Shown here in pieces: positions 17,191 to 25,956 of a stretch of 64,000 nucleotides of DNA; position 1 is the stretch's first letter, and every line of letters begins with the position of its first letter. A model generated the notes under the pieces. That model saw nothing but the letters and a program-made list of their open reading frames with translations. It was not told the origin of the DNA and did not search any database. Both the position numbers and the translations under genes were made by a program. This DNA comes from CBFFRJ01 sp963530515 (GTDB lineage Bacteria > Pseudomonadota > Gammaproteobacteria > Enterobacterales > Enterobacteriaceae): contig CAUSEC010000007.1 in NCBI GenBank assembly GCA_963530515.1, forward strand, positions 1-64,000, given 5' to 3'.

Positions 17191-18153
17191 TTACTCCACC
17201 GCCTGCCTGACAATCAGTTTTCCCCTCACTAACAGCATAAACGTCTTCACCATCAGCAAGCCCATCACCAGATTCGCTCCGATAAACAGCGGAAACGACA
17301 TCCACCAGAGCGCACCGCCGGGAACCGCGTGACCGAGCTTAATCGACGTGGTCGCAAGCGACGCCACGCCGAACGAGAAACTCCAGAAGCTCGGGTTAAA
17401 GGGCTGGACGCTGTACCAGGGGATCAGGCGGATCATAAACAGCATCTGCAAGAGGCCGTAACCAAACAGCAGTTTGGCAAACACATCCGCGTCATTGCCG
17501 TTGAGGCTCAGCCAGGCGCTGCAGGCCACAAACGCCGGGGCCATTTGAATGCCGAGTGAGGTGCGCACCGCCGGACTCATCTCATCCAGATTGCGCATCC
17601 GGCTTAAAATCGCCGGTTCAAGACTGAGCCAGGACAGAATTCCGGCACCTAAAAACAGCAGGCCGACGTCGGTGAAGCCCATCGCACCGCAGGCCATCGC
17701 ACTGATAAAATTATTGGCGACGGTAGGCAGGTAGAGACCCGGCGTCGTGGCTTCCTTCGGGTGCGTACCGCGCCACAAGCCTGCCGTTTGCCACGCCGAG
17801 TAGGTGAGTTGCGCGGCCACGGCGACCAGGAAAAGCGTGAGGGCGAGAGTGTGACACCAGGGCGTCAGACCGATAGCGACCAGCATGCTGGTGGCGGGGA
17901 TCAGGCTGACAAAACTGCTTTTCAGCGGGTGGGTTATCTCTTCCACAATGGTGGCGCGGTGGCGAATTAAACGGCTGATAAAAGCCACCAGCAACAAGCC
18001 CCAGATGATAATGGCCAGAATGACCAGCACGTCGGCGGGGAGGGCTGTGACAGGCCAGATAGTGGCCGCGTAGCGCCAGGCAAACCCCAGCCCAATAATG
18101 CCGAGCACCATACCAAAGTAGCCGGCGGGAAGATTAATGTGTGTGTTTTTCAT
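17191..18153 (-). CDS. tehA: TehA-family (SLAC1-like) tellurite-resistance/anion channel protein
   Basis: A 320-residue inner-membrane protein with ten hydrophobic helices that closely follows E. coli TehA: NLPAGYFGMVLGIIGLGFAWRY, then LWRGTHPKEATTPGLYLPTV and NNFISAMACGAMG. TehA is a homologue of the plant SLAC1 anion channel and gives tellurite resistance when overexpressed. I start at the ATG at 18153; the open frame runs back to 18381 but those 76 codons are shadow sequence of the upstream region. The partner methyltransferase gene tehB, adjacent in E. coli, is not present here. The gene converges on the phosphoesterase gene. Confidence 0.88.
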   Translation of the reverse strand: MKNTHINLPAGYFGMVLGIIGLGFAWRYAATIWPVTALPADVLVILAIIIWGLLLVAFISRLIRHRATIVEEITHPLKSSFVSLIPATSMLVAIGLTPWCHTLALTLFLVAVAAQLTYSAWQTAGLWRGTHPKEATTPGLYLPTVANNFISAMACGAMGFTDVGLLFLGAGILSWLSLEPAILSRMRNLDEMSPAVRTSLGIQMAPAFVACSAWLSLNGNDADVFAKLLFGYGLLQMLFMIRLIPWYSVQPFNPSFWSFSFGVASLATTSIKLGHAVPGGALWWMSFPLFIGANLVMGLLMVKTFMLLVRGKLIVRQAVE

Positions 18154-18256
18154 GGTGTGATTTATGCAGACGAGCGAAGGGCAAAGTGTATAGCCTCGCT
18201 CGCCTGGCGTAAATCCATCGCAGCATAAGAGTGACAGTGTCACGCTTCGGTGGGTT

Positions 18257-20332
18257 CTATGGCCGCCTGAACAGCACCAGACTGCGGCCCTCAAGGGGGT
18301 AGTCGGTTTCCTGGGTGATAACCTGCCCGCTGTCGTCGGTGTCGGAGTTCGACAGCTCCAGCACCCAGCCGCCGTCGCCAAACTGCGGAATACGAAACGC
18401 CACCGGGCCTTCGTACGGGTTAAAGAGCATCAGCACGTCATGCCAGACGCCGGGTTCGGTTTGCAGATCCGGGCGGCCAATGTACAGGCCGAGCGTGGTG
18501 CCTTCTTCCCAGTGCTCTGCCTGCTGCACGCCGCCGCCTGCGTTAAACCATTCGACAAGCATTCCGTCGCGCCAGTTTTCCCGCCGCAGCAGCGGCTGGG
18601 TTTTACGCAGTTCAATCAGGCGACGGGTAAACTCGCGCAGGACCATCCCTGCCTGCGGCTGGTCATCCCAGTGGATCCAGGAGATATCGCTGTCCTGGCA
18701 GTAACCGTTGTTATTGCCCATCTGGCTACGGCCAAATTCGTCTCCGGCCAGCAGCATCGGGGTGCCGTGGGAGAAGAACAGGGTGGCGAGAAAATTGCGC
18801 TTCTGGCGTTCACGCACAGCGTTGATGCCCGCATCCGGCGTCGGGCCTTCAGCGCCGTAGTTGTATGAACGGTTATCGTTATGGCCGTCGTTGTTCCCTT
18901 CGCCGTTATCCTCGTTATGCTTGTCGTTGTACGACACCAGATCGTTGAGGGTGAAGCCGTCATGGGCGGTAATAAAGTTGACGCTCGCCCAGGGGCGACG
19001 ACCGCGCTGATCGTAAAGGTCGCCAGATCCCAGCAGACGGGCAGCAAAATCGCCGGAGACATTGTCACCTTTCCAGTATTCACGCACCGTGTCACGGTAC
19101 TTGTCATTCCACTCCGCCCAGCCCGGTGGGAACCCGCCCACTTGGTAGCCTCCAGGGCCGATGTCCCAGGGTTCACCGATCAGCTTCAGCCGGGAGAGCA
19201 CCGGATCCTGCATCATGGCATCGAAGAATCCCCCGCGTTCGTCAAAACCTTCCGGCTCGCGTCCAAGGATGGTGCCGAGATCGAAACGAAAACCGTCAAT
19301 GTGCATCGATTCCGCCCAGTAACGCAGTGAATCCATGATCATTTGCAGCACGCGCGGGTGTGAGGTGTTCACCGTGTTCCCGGTGCCGGTGTCGTTGATG
19401 TAATAGCGATGCTGATCCGGCAGGGTGCGGTAGTAGGAGTAGTTATCGATGCCCTTAAAGGAGAGCGTCGGGCCGAGTTCGTTGCCCTCGGCAGTGTGGT
19501 TATAGACCACATCCAGAATGACTTCGATACCCGCGTCGTGATAGGCGCGCACCATGTCGCGAAAACCCTGGATTTTACGCGGCCCGTAATAGCGGGAGGC
19601 CGGAGCGAAAAAGCCCAGCGTGTTGTAGCCCCAGAAGTTCGTCAGCCCTTTGTCGAGCAGATGCTGATCGTCCGGGAACCAGTGCACCGGCAGCAGCTCC
19701 ACCGAGGTGATACCCAGACTCTTGATGTAATCGACGCTGGCCTTGTGGCCCATGCCTTCAAACGTACCGCGCAGCGCTTTGGGCAGTGCGGAGTTGCGCT
19801 GGGTAAAGCCTTTCACGTGGGTTTCGTAGATCACCGCATTTGGCCAGGGGATATCCGGGCGATTGACGTCCTGCCAGTCAAACGCGTTGGGGTCGATTAC
19901 CTGGCATTTCGGCATAAAGGCTGCGCTGTCGCGCTCATCAAAGGTGAGATCTTTGTCCTCGTGGTGCAGGTCATAGGCAAAATGGGCGTCATTCCAGCGC
20001 ACATTGCCGACCAGCTCGCGGGCGTAGGGGTCAATCAGCAGCTTGTGGTGATTGAAGCGGTGACCGTTTTCGGGATCATAAGGCCCGTAAACGCGAAAAC
20101 CATACAAGGCGCCCGGTTGCAGCCCTGGCACGTAGCCATGCCAGACCTCGTGGGTGTATTCGGGCAGTTCGAGTCGGGCAATTTCTGTTTTCCCGCTCGG
20201 GTCATACAGGCAAAGTTCGACGCGCTCAGCGTGTGCAGAAAAGAGGGCGAAATTGACCCCTTCGCCATCAAAATTTGCCCCGAGCGGCTGGTTCACACCG
20301 GCCGTGATGTACAACGATTTTCCGTTAGCCAT
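18257..20332 (-). CDS. treX: Glycogen debranching enzyme, TreX/GlgX type
   Basis: A 691-residue isoamylase-type GH13 enzyme that hydrolyses alpha-1,6 branches of glycogen. An N-terminal CBM48 domain (about 10-110, with GVNFALFSAHAERVELCLYD) precedes the barrel. The catalytic triad can be read: nucleophile Asp in DGFRFDLGT, acid/base Glu in LIGEPWD and Asp in ITAHDGFTLND. It is the last gene of treZ-treY-treX, 70 bases after treY. Debranching supplies linear maltooligosaccharides to TreY. By sequence alone it could be named glgX; its place in the operon is why I use treX. Confidence 0.88.
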   Translation of the reverse strand: MANGKSLYITAGVNQPLGANFDGEGVNFALFSAHAERVELCLYDPSGKTEIARLELPEYTHEVWHGYVPGLQPGALYGFRVYGPYDPENGHRFNHHKLLIDPYARELVGNVRWNDAHFAYDLHHEDKDLTFDERDSAAFMPKCQVIDPNAFDWQDVNRPDIPWPNAVIYETHVKGFTQRNSALPKALRGTFEGMGHKASVDYIKSLGITSVELLPVHWFPDDQHLLDKGLTNFWGYNTLGFFAPASRYYGPRKIQGFRDMVRAYHDAGIEVILDVVYNHTAEGNELGPTLSFKGIDNYSYYRTLPDQHRYYINDTGTGNTVNTSHPRVLQMIMDSLRYWAESMHIDGFRFDLGTILGREPEGFDERGGFFDAMMQDPVLSRLKLIGEPWDIGPGGYQVGGFPPGWAEWNDKYRDTVREYWKGDNVSGDFAARLLGSGDLYDQRGRRPWASVNFITAHDGFTLNDLVSYNDKHNEDNGEGNNDGHNDNRSYNYGAEGPTPDAGINAVRERQKRNFLATLFFSHGTPMLLAGDEFGRSQMGNNNGYCQDSDISWIHWDDQPQAGMVLREFTRRLIELRKTQPLLRRENWRDGMLVEWFNAGGGVQQAEHWEEGTTLGLYIGRPDLQTEPGVWHDVLMLFNPYEGPVAFRIPQFGDGGWVLELSNSDTDDSGQVITQETDYPLEGRSLVLFRRP

Positions 20333-20402
20333 AAATCCCTCTCCACAACATGTTGATTTTATAATGTTTACAACGGACCAGAATCTTTGTATGGCAAACG
20401 AA

Positions 20403-22883
20403 TCAACCGCTTAGCACCCGCAGGCGGGCAGGATTATCCAGGGTGATTTTGTCTGTCAGAGTGAGCGTTTCGCCGGTGAGGACGTCCTGATAACGCCGCC
20501 CGGCAAGTTGTGTGGGAAGCATGACGTCGGTCGCCTCCTGGCAGGCGCTGTCAGTGTGAAAGACCAGACGCGGCGCAATCACCACCAATGCGTCATCGCC
20601 ATGCACCCGCGCGAAGGCAATCACCTGTCTGCTGTGTTCACCCGTCGGAGTCAGCGGCAGATACTCACCCACCCGGAACAGGTCGGCGTGCTGCTGGCGC
20701 ACATGCAGCAGTCTCGCCGTGAGATGCTGCTTCGTTTTGCCGCTTTGCATGCCAGTGTCGTCGAACATCACCGGTGCATCAACATCGCCCAACAGACTGG
20801 CAAGCGCGGCATAGTCCGGCTCACGGCGGTTATCCGGGTCGACGAGGCTGAAATTCAGTCCCTCGCTGCCCTGGTAAATGTCCGGCACGCCAGGGGCGGT
20901 CAGTTTGATAACGGTCTGCGTCAGGCTGTTGCAAAGCCCCGCACGAATAAAGGGTTGCAGGGACACGGTGAAATCCGCCAGAAAACGCGGATGGCGAAAC
21001 AGATGTGAGACATAGCCCAGCACGGCCTGCTCGTAGGCGTCGTTGTTATTGTCCCAATGGGTGCGCAGTTTCTCCTCGCGCAGTGCTTTTTCCACGTAGG
21101 GTAAAAAGCGGGCTTCGAGTGCCTTCAGCCCCTCGCTGTCATCGGCAGTGAGCGTGACCGGCCAGACACCCGCCAGCGCCTGGTAAATCATCCATTTGCT
21201 GCCGGAACGCGGGGCTAAGCCATCTTCAATTTTGACTACCTGCGACTGGTTCATCTCCCGCCAGCGGACAACATTGTCGGCCCACAGCTTCGGGGCTTCG
21301 GTGAGCGTGTAGAGCCGGGCGCGGGTATCTTCCCCGCGTTTGGTGTCGTGGGTAGAGGTTGTTGAGAGGGCGTCCGGCTGCCGCTGGCGTCGTTGCTGCA
21401 TATCCCGATGGAAACGCTCAATGGAGTAGCTGCGCGGCAGCGGTTCGGCACCGACTTCGTTAAGCGCCAGATCCATGTGCTGGCGGAAGAAGAGGGTATC
21501 TTCCACTGATTTTGCCATCAGCGGCCCGGTGAGCTGCTGGAAGCGAGTGCGAAATTCATGGGCCAGCGCTGTCGATGGCGGGCTGATCTCTCCGGCGAGA
21601 ATATTGACCAAAAACTGCAGCGCCTCCGGGTGGGGCGCATTCGGACTGGTGCTGACGGTTTTCGCCACCTGCTCCAGCCTCTCCAGGTCGGCAGGGGGGA
21701 GACCTTCGGCGGTACCGTAGGTTCGATAGACCGGGAAGGCGACCAGCAGCTCGCGCAGCACGGCGCGCACCGGCGTCTCGCTGATGCTGGCATTTTCCGC
21801 ACTGGCGATCGCCATGCTAAGTGAAAGCAGGCGGGTAAATTCCCCTTCGAAATTCCTGTCCACCATCAGTAGCTTGGCTTTACGCAGCTCGCTGTCCATG
21901 TCCACCGAGCGGTTAAGCACCTCTTCGTAGAGGCTAAACAGGGTATCGGTATTTTCGCTGTCCACCAGCGCGTCAGAAAGGGAGGCGATAAACTCGTAAC
22001 CGGTGGTGCCGGATATCGGCCAGTCCGCCGGGATCTGCTCGCCTTCACCGAGGATCTTTTCTACCGTGAGGTAGCACTCAGGCCCGACGTGGAGGCGCAA
22101 CTGTTCGAGATAGCCTTTGGGATCGGCCAGGCCATCAACGTGGTCGACCCGCAGCCCGTCCACGGCGCCGGAATGGACCAGTTCGAGGATCAGGCGATGG
22201 GTGTCTTCAAAGACCGTTTTCTCTTCCACCCGCATCCCCACCAGGCCGGTAATCTCAAAAAAACGGCGGTAAGACAGCTCGAACGGCGCATTGCGCCAGC
22301 AGATGAGCCGCCAGGGCTGGCGTTCGTGCAGTTCGGCAATCGCGGACGGTTCGCTCAGAGTGAGGCCGTCGGTCGTCCCCGGCGCGAGCGGATAAAAGCT
22401 GTCAAAGTAAGCGAGGGACGGTTTGCCGCTGTTCGGATCGTTTTTGACGCTGATCTCGCCGTTTTCCAGCACAGCGTCAAAGCTATCGCCTAAAAACGGC
22501 AGGGTGAGCGGGCGGGACCAGTCGATATCAAAATGACGGGCGTAGCGGCTCTGCTCCCCGTGCTCGATAACGTCCCGCCACCAGGGGTTTTCCAGCGACG
22601 CGGCCATATGGTTGGGAACAATATCCAGAATCAACCCCAGTCCTGCTGCCTTGAGGGTGTCACTCAGCCTGTCAAATCCCTCACGCCCGCCGATGGCAGG
22701 GTCAATCTCGTTGGCATTGGTCACGTCGTAACCGTGGGTGGAGCCGGTGGTGGCGGTAAAAATAGGTGAGGCGTACAGGTGGCTGATGCCCAGTTTTTTC
22801 AGATAAGGCACCAGGGTGGCGGCGCGATCAAAGGTCATGCCGTTACGAAATTGCAGGCGATACGTCGCCACGGGAATACTCAT
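20403..22883 (-). CDS. treY: Maltooligosyl trehalose synthase
   Basis: An 826-residue GH13 enzyme that converts the reducing-end alpha-1,4 bond of a maltooligosaccharide into the alpha,alpha-1,1 bond of trehalose. The N-terminus IPVATYRLQFRNGMTFD and LYASPIFTATTGSTHGYDV are typical of the family. Catalytic residues are the nucleophile Asp in LRVDHVDGL, Glu in LTVEKILGEGE and Asp in STHDTKRGED. Length is normal for the family. Its start overlaps the treZ stop by 4 bases (ATGA), so the two enzymes are translationally coupled. Confidence 0.93.
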   Translation of the reverse strand: MSIPVATYRLQFRNGMTFDRAATLVPYLKKLGISHLYASPIFTATTGSTHGYDVTNANEIDPAIGGREGFDRLSDTLKAAGLGLILDIVPNHMAASLENPWWRDVIEHGEQSRYARHFDIDWSRPLTLPFLGDSFDAVLENGEISVKNDPNSGKPSLAYFDSFYPLAPGTTDGLTLSEPSAIAELHERQPWRLICWRNAPFELSYRRFFEITGLVGMRVEEKTVFEDTHRLILELVHSGAVDGLRVDHVDGLADPKGYLEQLRLHVGPECYLTVEKILGEGEQIPADWPISGTTGYEFIASLSDALVDSENTDTLFSLYEEVLNRSVDMDSELRKAKLLMVDRNFEGEFTRLLSLSMAIASAENASISETPVRAVLRELLVAFPVYRTYGTAEGLPPADLERLEQVAKTVSTSPNAPHPEALQFLVNILAGEISPPSTALAHEFRTRFQQLTGPLMAKSVEDTLFFRQHMDLALNEVGAEPLPRSYSIERFHRDMQQRRQRQPDALSTTSTHDTKRGEDTRARLYTLTEAPKLWADNVVRWREMNQSQVVKIEDGLAPRSGSKWMIYQALAGVWPVTLTADDSEGLKALEARFLPYVEKALREEKLRTHWDNNNDAYEQAVLGYVSHLFRHPRFLADFTVSLQPFIRAGLCNSLTQTVIKLTAPGVPDIYQGSEGLNFSLVDPDNRREPDYAALASLLGDVDAPVMFDDTGMQSGKTKQHLTARLLHVRQQHADLFRVGEYLPLTPTGEHSRQVIAFARVHGDDALVVIAPRLVFHTDSACQEATDVMLPTQLAGRRYQDVLTGETLTLTDKITLDNPARLRVLSG

Positions 22884-24667
22884 GGCACATCTCCTGGAGC
22901 AAGACGGACAATCACGGAATTTGGCGCTAGTGCATTGCCAGGCATGGGCAGCGCAAACAGGGTTTCACCGGGAAGATCAGGCATTGCGTGAGTCTGCGGA
23001 CTGATGTTCACCGCCAGCGACAGGGTGCCCTTCGGAAAAGCCCAGGACACGGCAAAAAAGCCGGGGGCCGTCTGCACGACGCTGCCGCAATGGCCTTTCG
23101 CCGTGGCGAGCAGCGGCACGATGTGCTGCTGACGCAGTGTGAGCAGCCGGTGACTGAGCGCCAGCCAGGCTTTACCCTGCGGCGTGTCCAGTGCGCTCCA
23201 GTTGAGTTTTGATGCCGTAAACGTGCTGAGCGCGTTGGGATCGGGCACATCGGCGTCTTCATAGCCGGAATGCCCCTCAAACTCTTTCGCCCGGCCTTCA
23301 CGGACGGCGTTCGCCAGCTCGCCCTGAAAATCGGTAAAAAAGAGGAACGGGTTTGTTTCGCCATACTCCTCGCCCATAAACAGCAGCGGGATATGCGGTG
23401 ATAACAGCAATGCGGCAAACAGCACCTGCGTGCGTTCCGGCCCGGCGAGGGTCATCAGCCGTTCGCCGCTGGCGCGGTTCCCCACCTGGTCGTGATTCTG
23501 AATAAAATCCACAAAGGCTACCGGCGGCAGGCTGCGGCTGTCCACGCCGCGTGGTTCCCCGCTCTGGGGTGAGACCTCGCCCTGGTAAGCAAACCCTTCC
23601 GCCAGCGAACGGGCTGCCAGCGCTTCGGGCGCGGCGGCGAAATCCTGGTAATACGCGTGGGTTTCCCCGGTGGCAAACACATGGACAGCATTGTGGAAAT
23701 CGTCATTCCATTCGCCGGTGAACAGCGGAACAAAACCCCCCTCATTGCGTACGTGCAGGGAAATAATGTTGCGGCAATCTTCGGTAGTCAGGTGTACCGG
23801 CCTGTCGGTGATATCCGTGCGAATGCGGCGGGCAATCTCCGGCAGGATGTGCGGTTCAGTGCGGTCTTGAATCTGGTCGATGGCATCAAAACGCAGGCCA
23901 TCCAGATGAAATTCCGTCAGCCAGTACAGCGGGGCATCGGCGATATAGCGCCGGGCGGCCTCTACCTCGTAAGCAATGCCTGCACCCCAGGGCGTTGAGC
24001 GCGTGGCGTCAAAAAAGTCAGGTGACAGCAGGGAGAGGTAGTTCCCCTCGGGGCCAAAGTGGTTAAGCACAATGTCCAGCACCACGGAAAGGCCGTGGCC
24101 GTGCGCCGCATCAACAAAGGCTTTGACATCATCCGGGGTGCCATAGGCACTGTGCGGCGCATACAACAGCACGCCGTCATAACCCCAACCCCGGTTGCCG
24201 CCGTACTGCGCCAGGGGCATCAGTTCAATCTGCGTAATACCGAGTGCGGCAAGCCAGGAGAGTCGGGTTATGGCGGCCTGGAACGTGCCCTCCGGTGTGA
24301 AGGTGCCAATGTGTAACTCGTACACCACGCTCTCTTCCCATGGCCGCCCCTGCCAGTCGATGTGTTGCCAGTGGTAATGATGTGGGTCCACGACCAGCGA
24401 AGGGCCGTTAACGTCGGCTTTCTGCGCCCGTGAGGCCGGATCCGGGATAGCCATCCCGTCATCCAGTACATACTGGTATTCACTGCCGGGTTTGACGCCT
24501 TCAACGCAAAGCTCAAACCAGCCATCACCACGAGAGGGCATTGGAATATCGCGCCCGGCTATCCTGAGTGAGACAGACTCTTGCCCGGTGGCCCAGACGC
24601 GAAAGTGCACGGCGCCGTCAGGGAAATACTCAGCGCCCCAGCGATTAACACATGATTTTGACTCCAT
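22880..24667 (-). CDS. treZ: Maltooligosyl trehalose trehalohydrolase
   Basis: A 595-residue GH13 enzyme that releases free trehalose from maltooligosyl trehalose. An N-terminal beta-sandwich (about 10-95, HFRVWATGQESVSLRI) precedes the barrel. The barrel carries VLDIVLNHFGPEGNYL, nucleophile Asp in LDGLRFDAIDQI, Glu in LTTEDCRN and Asp in DFIQNHDQVGNR. It is first in the treZ-treY-treX operon. This route makes trehalose from glycogen independently of OtsA and OtsB, usually for osmotic or desiccation stress. No promoter is readable with certainty upstream, and the nearest gene is a LysR remnant. Confidence 0.93.
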   Translation of the reverse strand: MESKSCVNRWGAEYFPDGAVHFRVWATGQESVSLRIAGRDIPMPSRGDGWFELCVEGVKPGSEYQYVLDDGMAIPDPASRAQKADVNGPSLVVDPHHYHWQHIDWQGRPWEESVVYELHIGTFTPEGTFQAAITRLSWLAALGITQIELMPLAQYGGNRGWGYDGVLLYAPHSAYGTPDDVKAFVDAAHGHGLSVVLDIVLNHFGPEGNYLSLLSPDFFDATRSTPWGAGIAYEVEAARRYIADAPLYWLTEFHLDGLRFDAIDQIQDRTEPHILPEIARRIRTDITDRPVHLTTEDCRNIISLHVRNEGGFVPLFTGEWNDDFHNAVHVFATGETHAYYQDFAAAPEALAARSLAEGFAYQGEVSPQSGEPRGVDSRSLPPVAFVDFIQNHDQVGNRASGERLMTLAGPERTQVLFAALLLSPHIPLLFMGEEYGETNPFLFFTDFQGELANAVREGRAKEFEGHSGYEDADVPDPNALSTFTASKLNWSALDTPQGKAWLALSHRLLTLRQQHIVPLLATAKGHCGSVVQTAPGFFAVSWAFPKGTLSLAVNISPQTHAMPDLPGETLFALPMPGNALAPNSVIVRLAPGDVP

Positions 24668-24825
24668 TCAACTCCCTCGTTTACCGCAAAGCTGTCAATG
24701 GACGGCAAAGGGCACCCGGCAGGCGGGTACCCGCAAGCTTACGAAGAAAATCATAGACCATTATGGGAAAAGAGATGTGACGCTGTCACTTTTGTGGGCG
24801 CGTCACTGCGGTGAGGTGGGGATGT

Positions 24826-24999
24826 TTACCGCCCCCAGGGGGCGGGATCGGCTAACTTTTCTGCAAGAAAATCAATAAAGGCTCTGATTCGCGGTGTCTG
24901 CATGACGTGGGTCGGCGTCACGGCATTAATACTGGTTTCCGCGATCGGGTAGTGAATGTCACGTTCGAGGATAAGCGCGGTTTCTCTGAGTAAAGTCCA
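24826..24999 (-). pseudogene. LysR-family regulator remnant (C-terminal fragment)
   Basis: Reading the minus strand gives about 57 codons ending at the stop at 24826-24828. They include TALILERDIHYP, then VTPTHVMQTPRIRAFIDFLAEKL, the standard last helix of LysR effector domains. No HTH or upstream part of a LysR gene is present: the frame runs directly into the last codons of the GntR gene near 25000. This is a decayed gene whose 5' part was removed by a deletion or by arrival of the GntR block. Confidence 0.7.
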
Positions 25000-25002
25000 G
25001 AG

Positions 25003-25749
25003 TTACCCCTGGCGGTGCAGCTCAAGCGTAAAGTCGTAATACTCGTTCAGGCACCAGGTCCAGGTGTGTTCCACCGGCTGGTCGTTATGACTGTAACCGG
25101 TACGGGTGACCAGCAGCAGTGGGGCGTGCTCGTTAATTTCAAGATAATGGGCGAGGCGCGCATCGGCCGCAACGGCGCTAAAACGCTGGCTGGCGCGCAG
25201 CACAGGGAAGCCTTTTTTCTCAAGCCAGAGGTACAGCGACTCCTCCAGCTCGCCCGGCTTTTCCAGCAGCGGGGCGGGCAACAGCGCGGTTTGCAGCGAA
25301 ACCGCGATGCCGTTGATTTTCCGCAGGCGGGTCAGTTCAACCACATCATTTCGCGCGTCCTGCAACTGCAAAACCCGCTGCTCTTCAGGCGTCGACGCCC
25401 GGCGGGCAAACCCCACCAGTTCGCTCTGCGCTTCGCCGCCGCTGGCATTCGCCATTTCACTGAAGCTCTCCAGCAGCGGCAGGGACTGGCGGATATGCGG
25501 TGCCACAAAGGTGCCCGAGCCCTGATTGCGCAGCACAATGCCGTCTTCCAGTAACTGCTGAAACGCCTTGCGCACCGTGCCTCTGGCAATCCCCAGTTGC
25601 TCGACCATCTCTCGCTCAGAGGGAAGCGCATCGCCGGGCCGTAGCTGGCCGCGCGTGATGGCGGATTTAATGACGTTCACCAGTTGCATATAGAGCGGCA
25701 AACTGCTGGCGGCATCGAGGGTGAACAGGGCGGCAGGCGTGAGCGTCAT
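25003..25749 (-). CDS. GntR-family regulator with UTRA domain (HutC type)
   Basis: A 248-residue regulator with an N-terminal GntR winged helix (VIKSAITRGQLRPGDALPSEREMVEQLGIARGTVRKAF, residues about 25-75) and a C-terminal UTRA ligand-binding domain (about 95-240). HutC-type proteins are usually repressors released by a sugar phosphate, amino-acid derivative or phosphonate. It is divergent from the TIM-barrel gene, and an inverted ACCAATTGT pair lies in the shared region, so autoregulation with control of that gene is likely. Its 3' end abuts the LysR remnant within three bases. Confidence 0.88.
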   Translation of the reverse strand: MTLTPAALFTLDAASSLPLYMQLVNVIKSAITRGQLRPGDALPSEREMVEQLGIARGTVRKAFQQLLEDGIVLRNQGSGTFVAPHIRQSLPLLESFSEMANASGGEAQSELVGFARRASTPEEQRVLQLQDARNDVVELTRLRKINGIAVSLQTALLPAPLLEKPGELEESLYLWLEKKGFPVLRASQRFSAVAADARLAHYLEINEHAPLLLVTRTGYSHNDQPVEHTWTWCLNEYYDFTLELHRQG

Positions 25750-25787
25750 GTGAGGGGTTCTTTGTCAGGTGGATCAGGAGTGTGTGT

Positions 25788-25934
25788 ACCAATTGTTATC
25801 CACTGCGTCCGTTCTGTCACGCGTCTCGTCAGGTGATCTGACGCTTAAATGTTGATCAGATCACAAAATAATCAGCAAAGAATAGTCACTCACCGACATA
25901 TTCATCTAATGTATATTAATGGTACACAATTGGT
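25788..25934. promoter_or_regulatory. Candidate GntR operator pair between divergent genes
   Basis: The nonamer ACCAATTGT occurs at 25788-25796 and in inverse orientation (ACAATTGGT) at 25926-25934. The first is preceded by GTGT and the second is flanked by GGTAC. One copy lies 39 bases before the GntR start, the other 23 before the TIM-barrel gene start. Their placement is what an autoregulating GntR repressor would need. Confidence 0.4.
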
Positions 25935-25956
25935 TTATGTTCATAAGGGTGTGAAA

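Noticed and set aside
18154..18381. N-terminal 76-residue extension of TehA
   Set aside because: The extension is Cys/Arg/Pro-rich shadow sequence overlapping the end of treX; the ATG at 18153 matches the TehA start.
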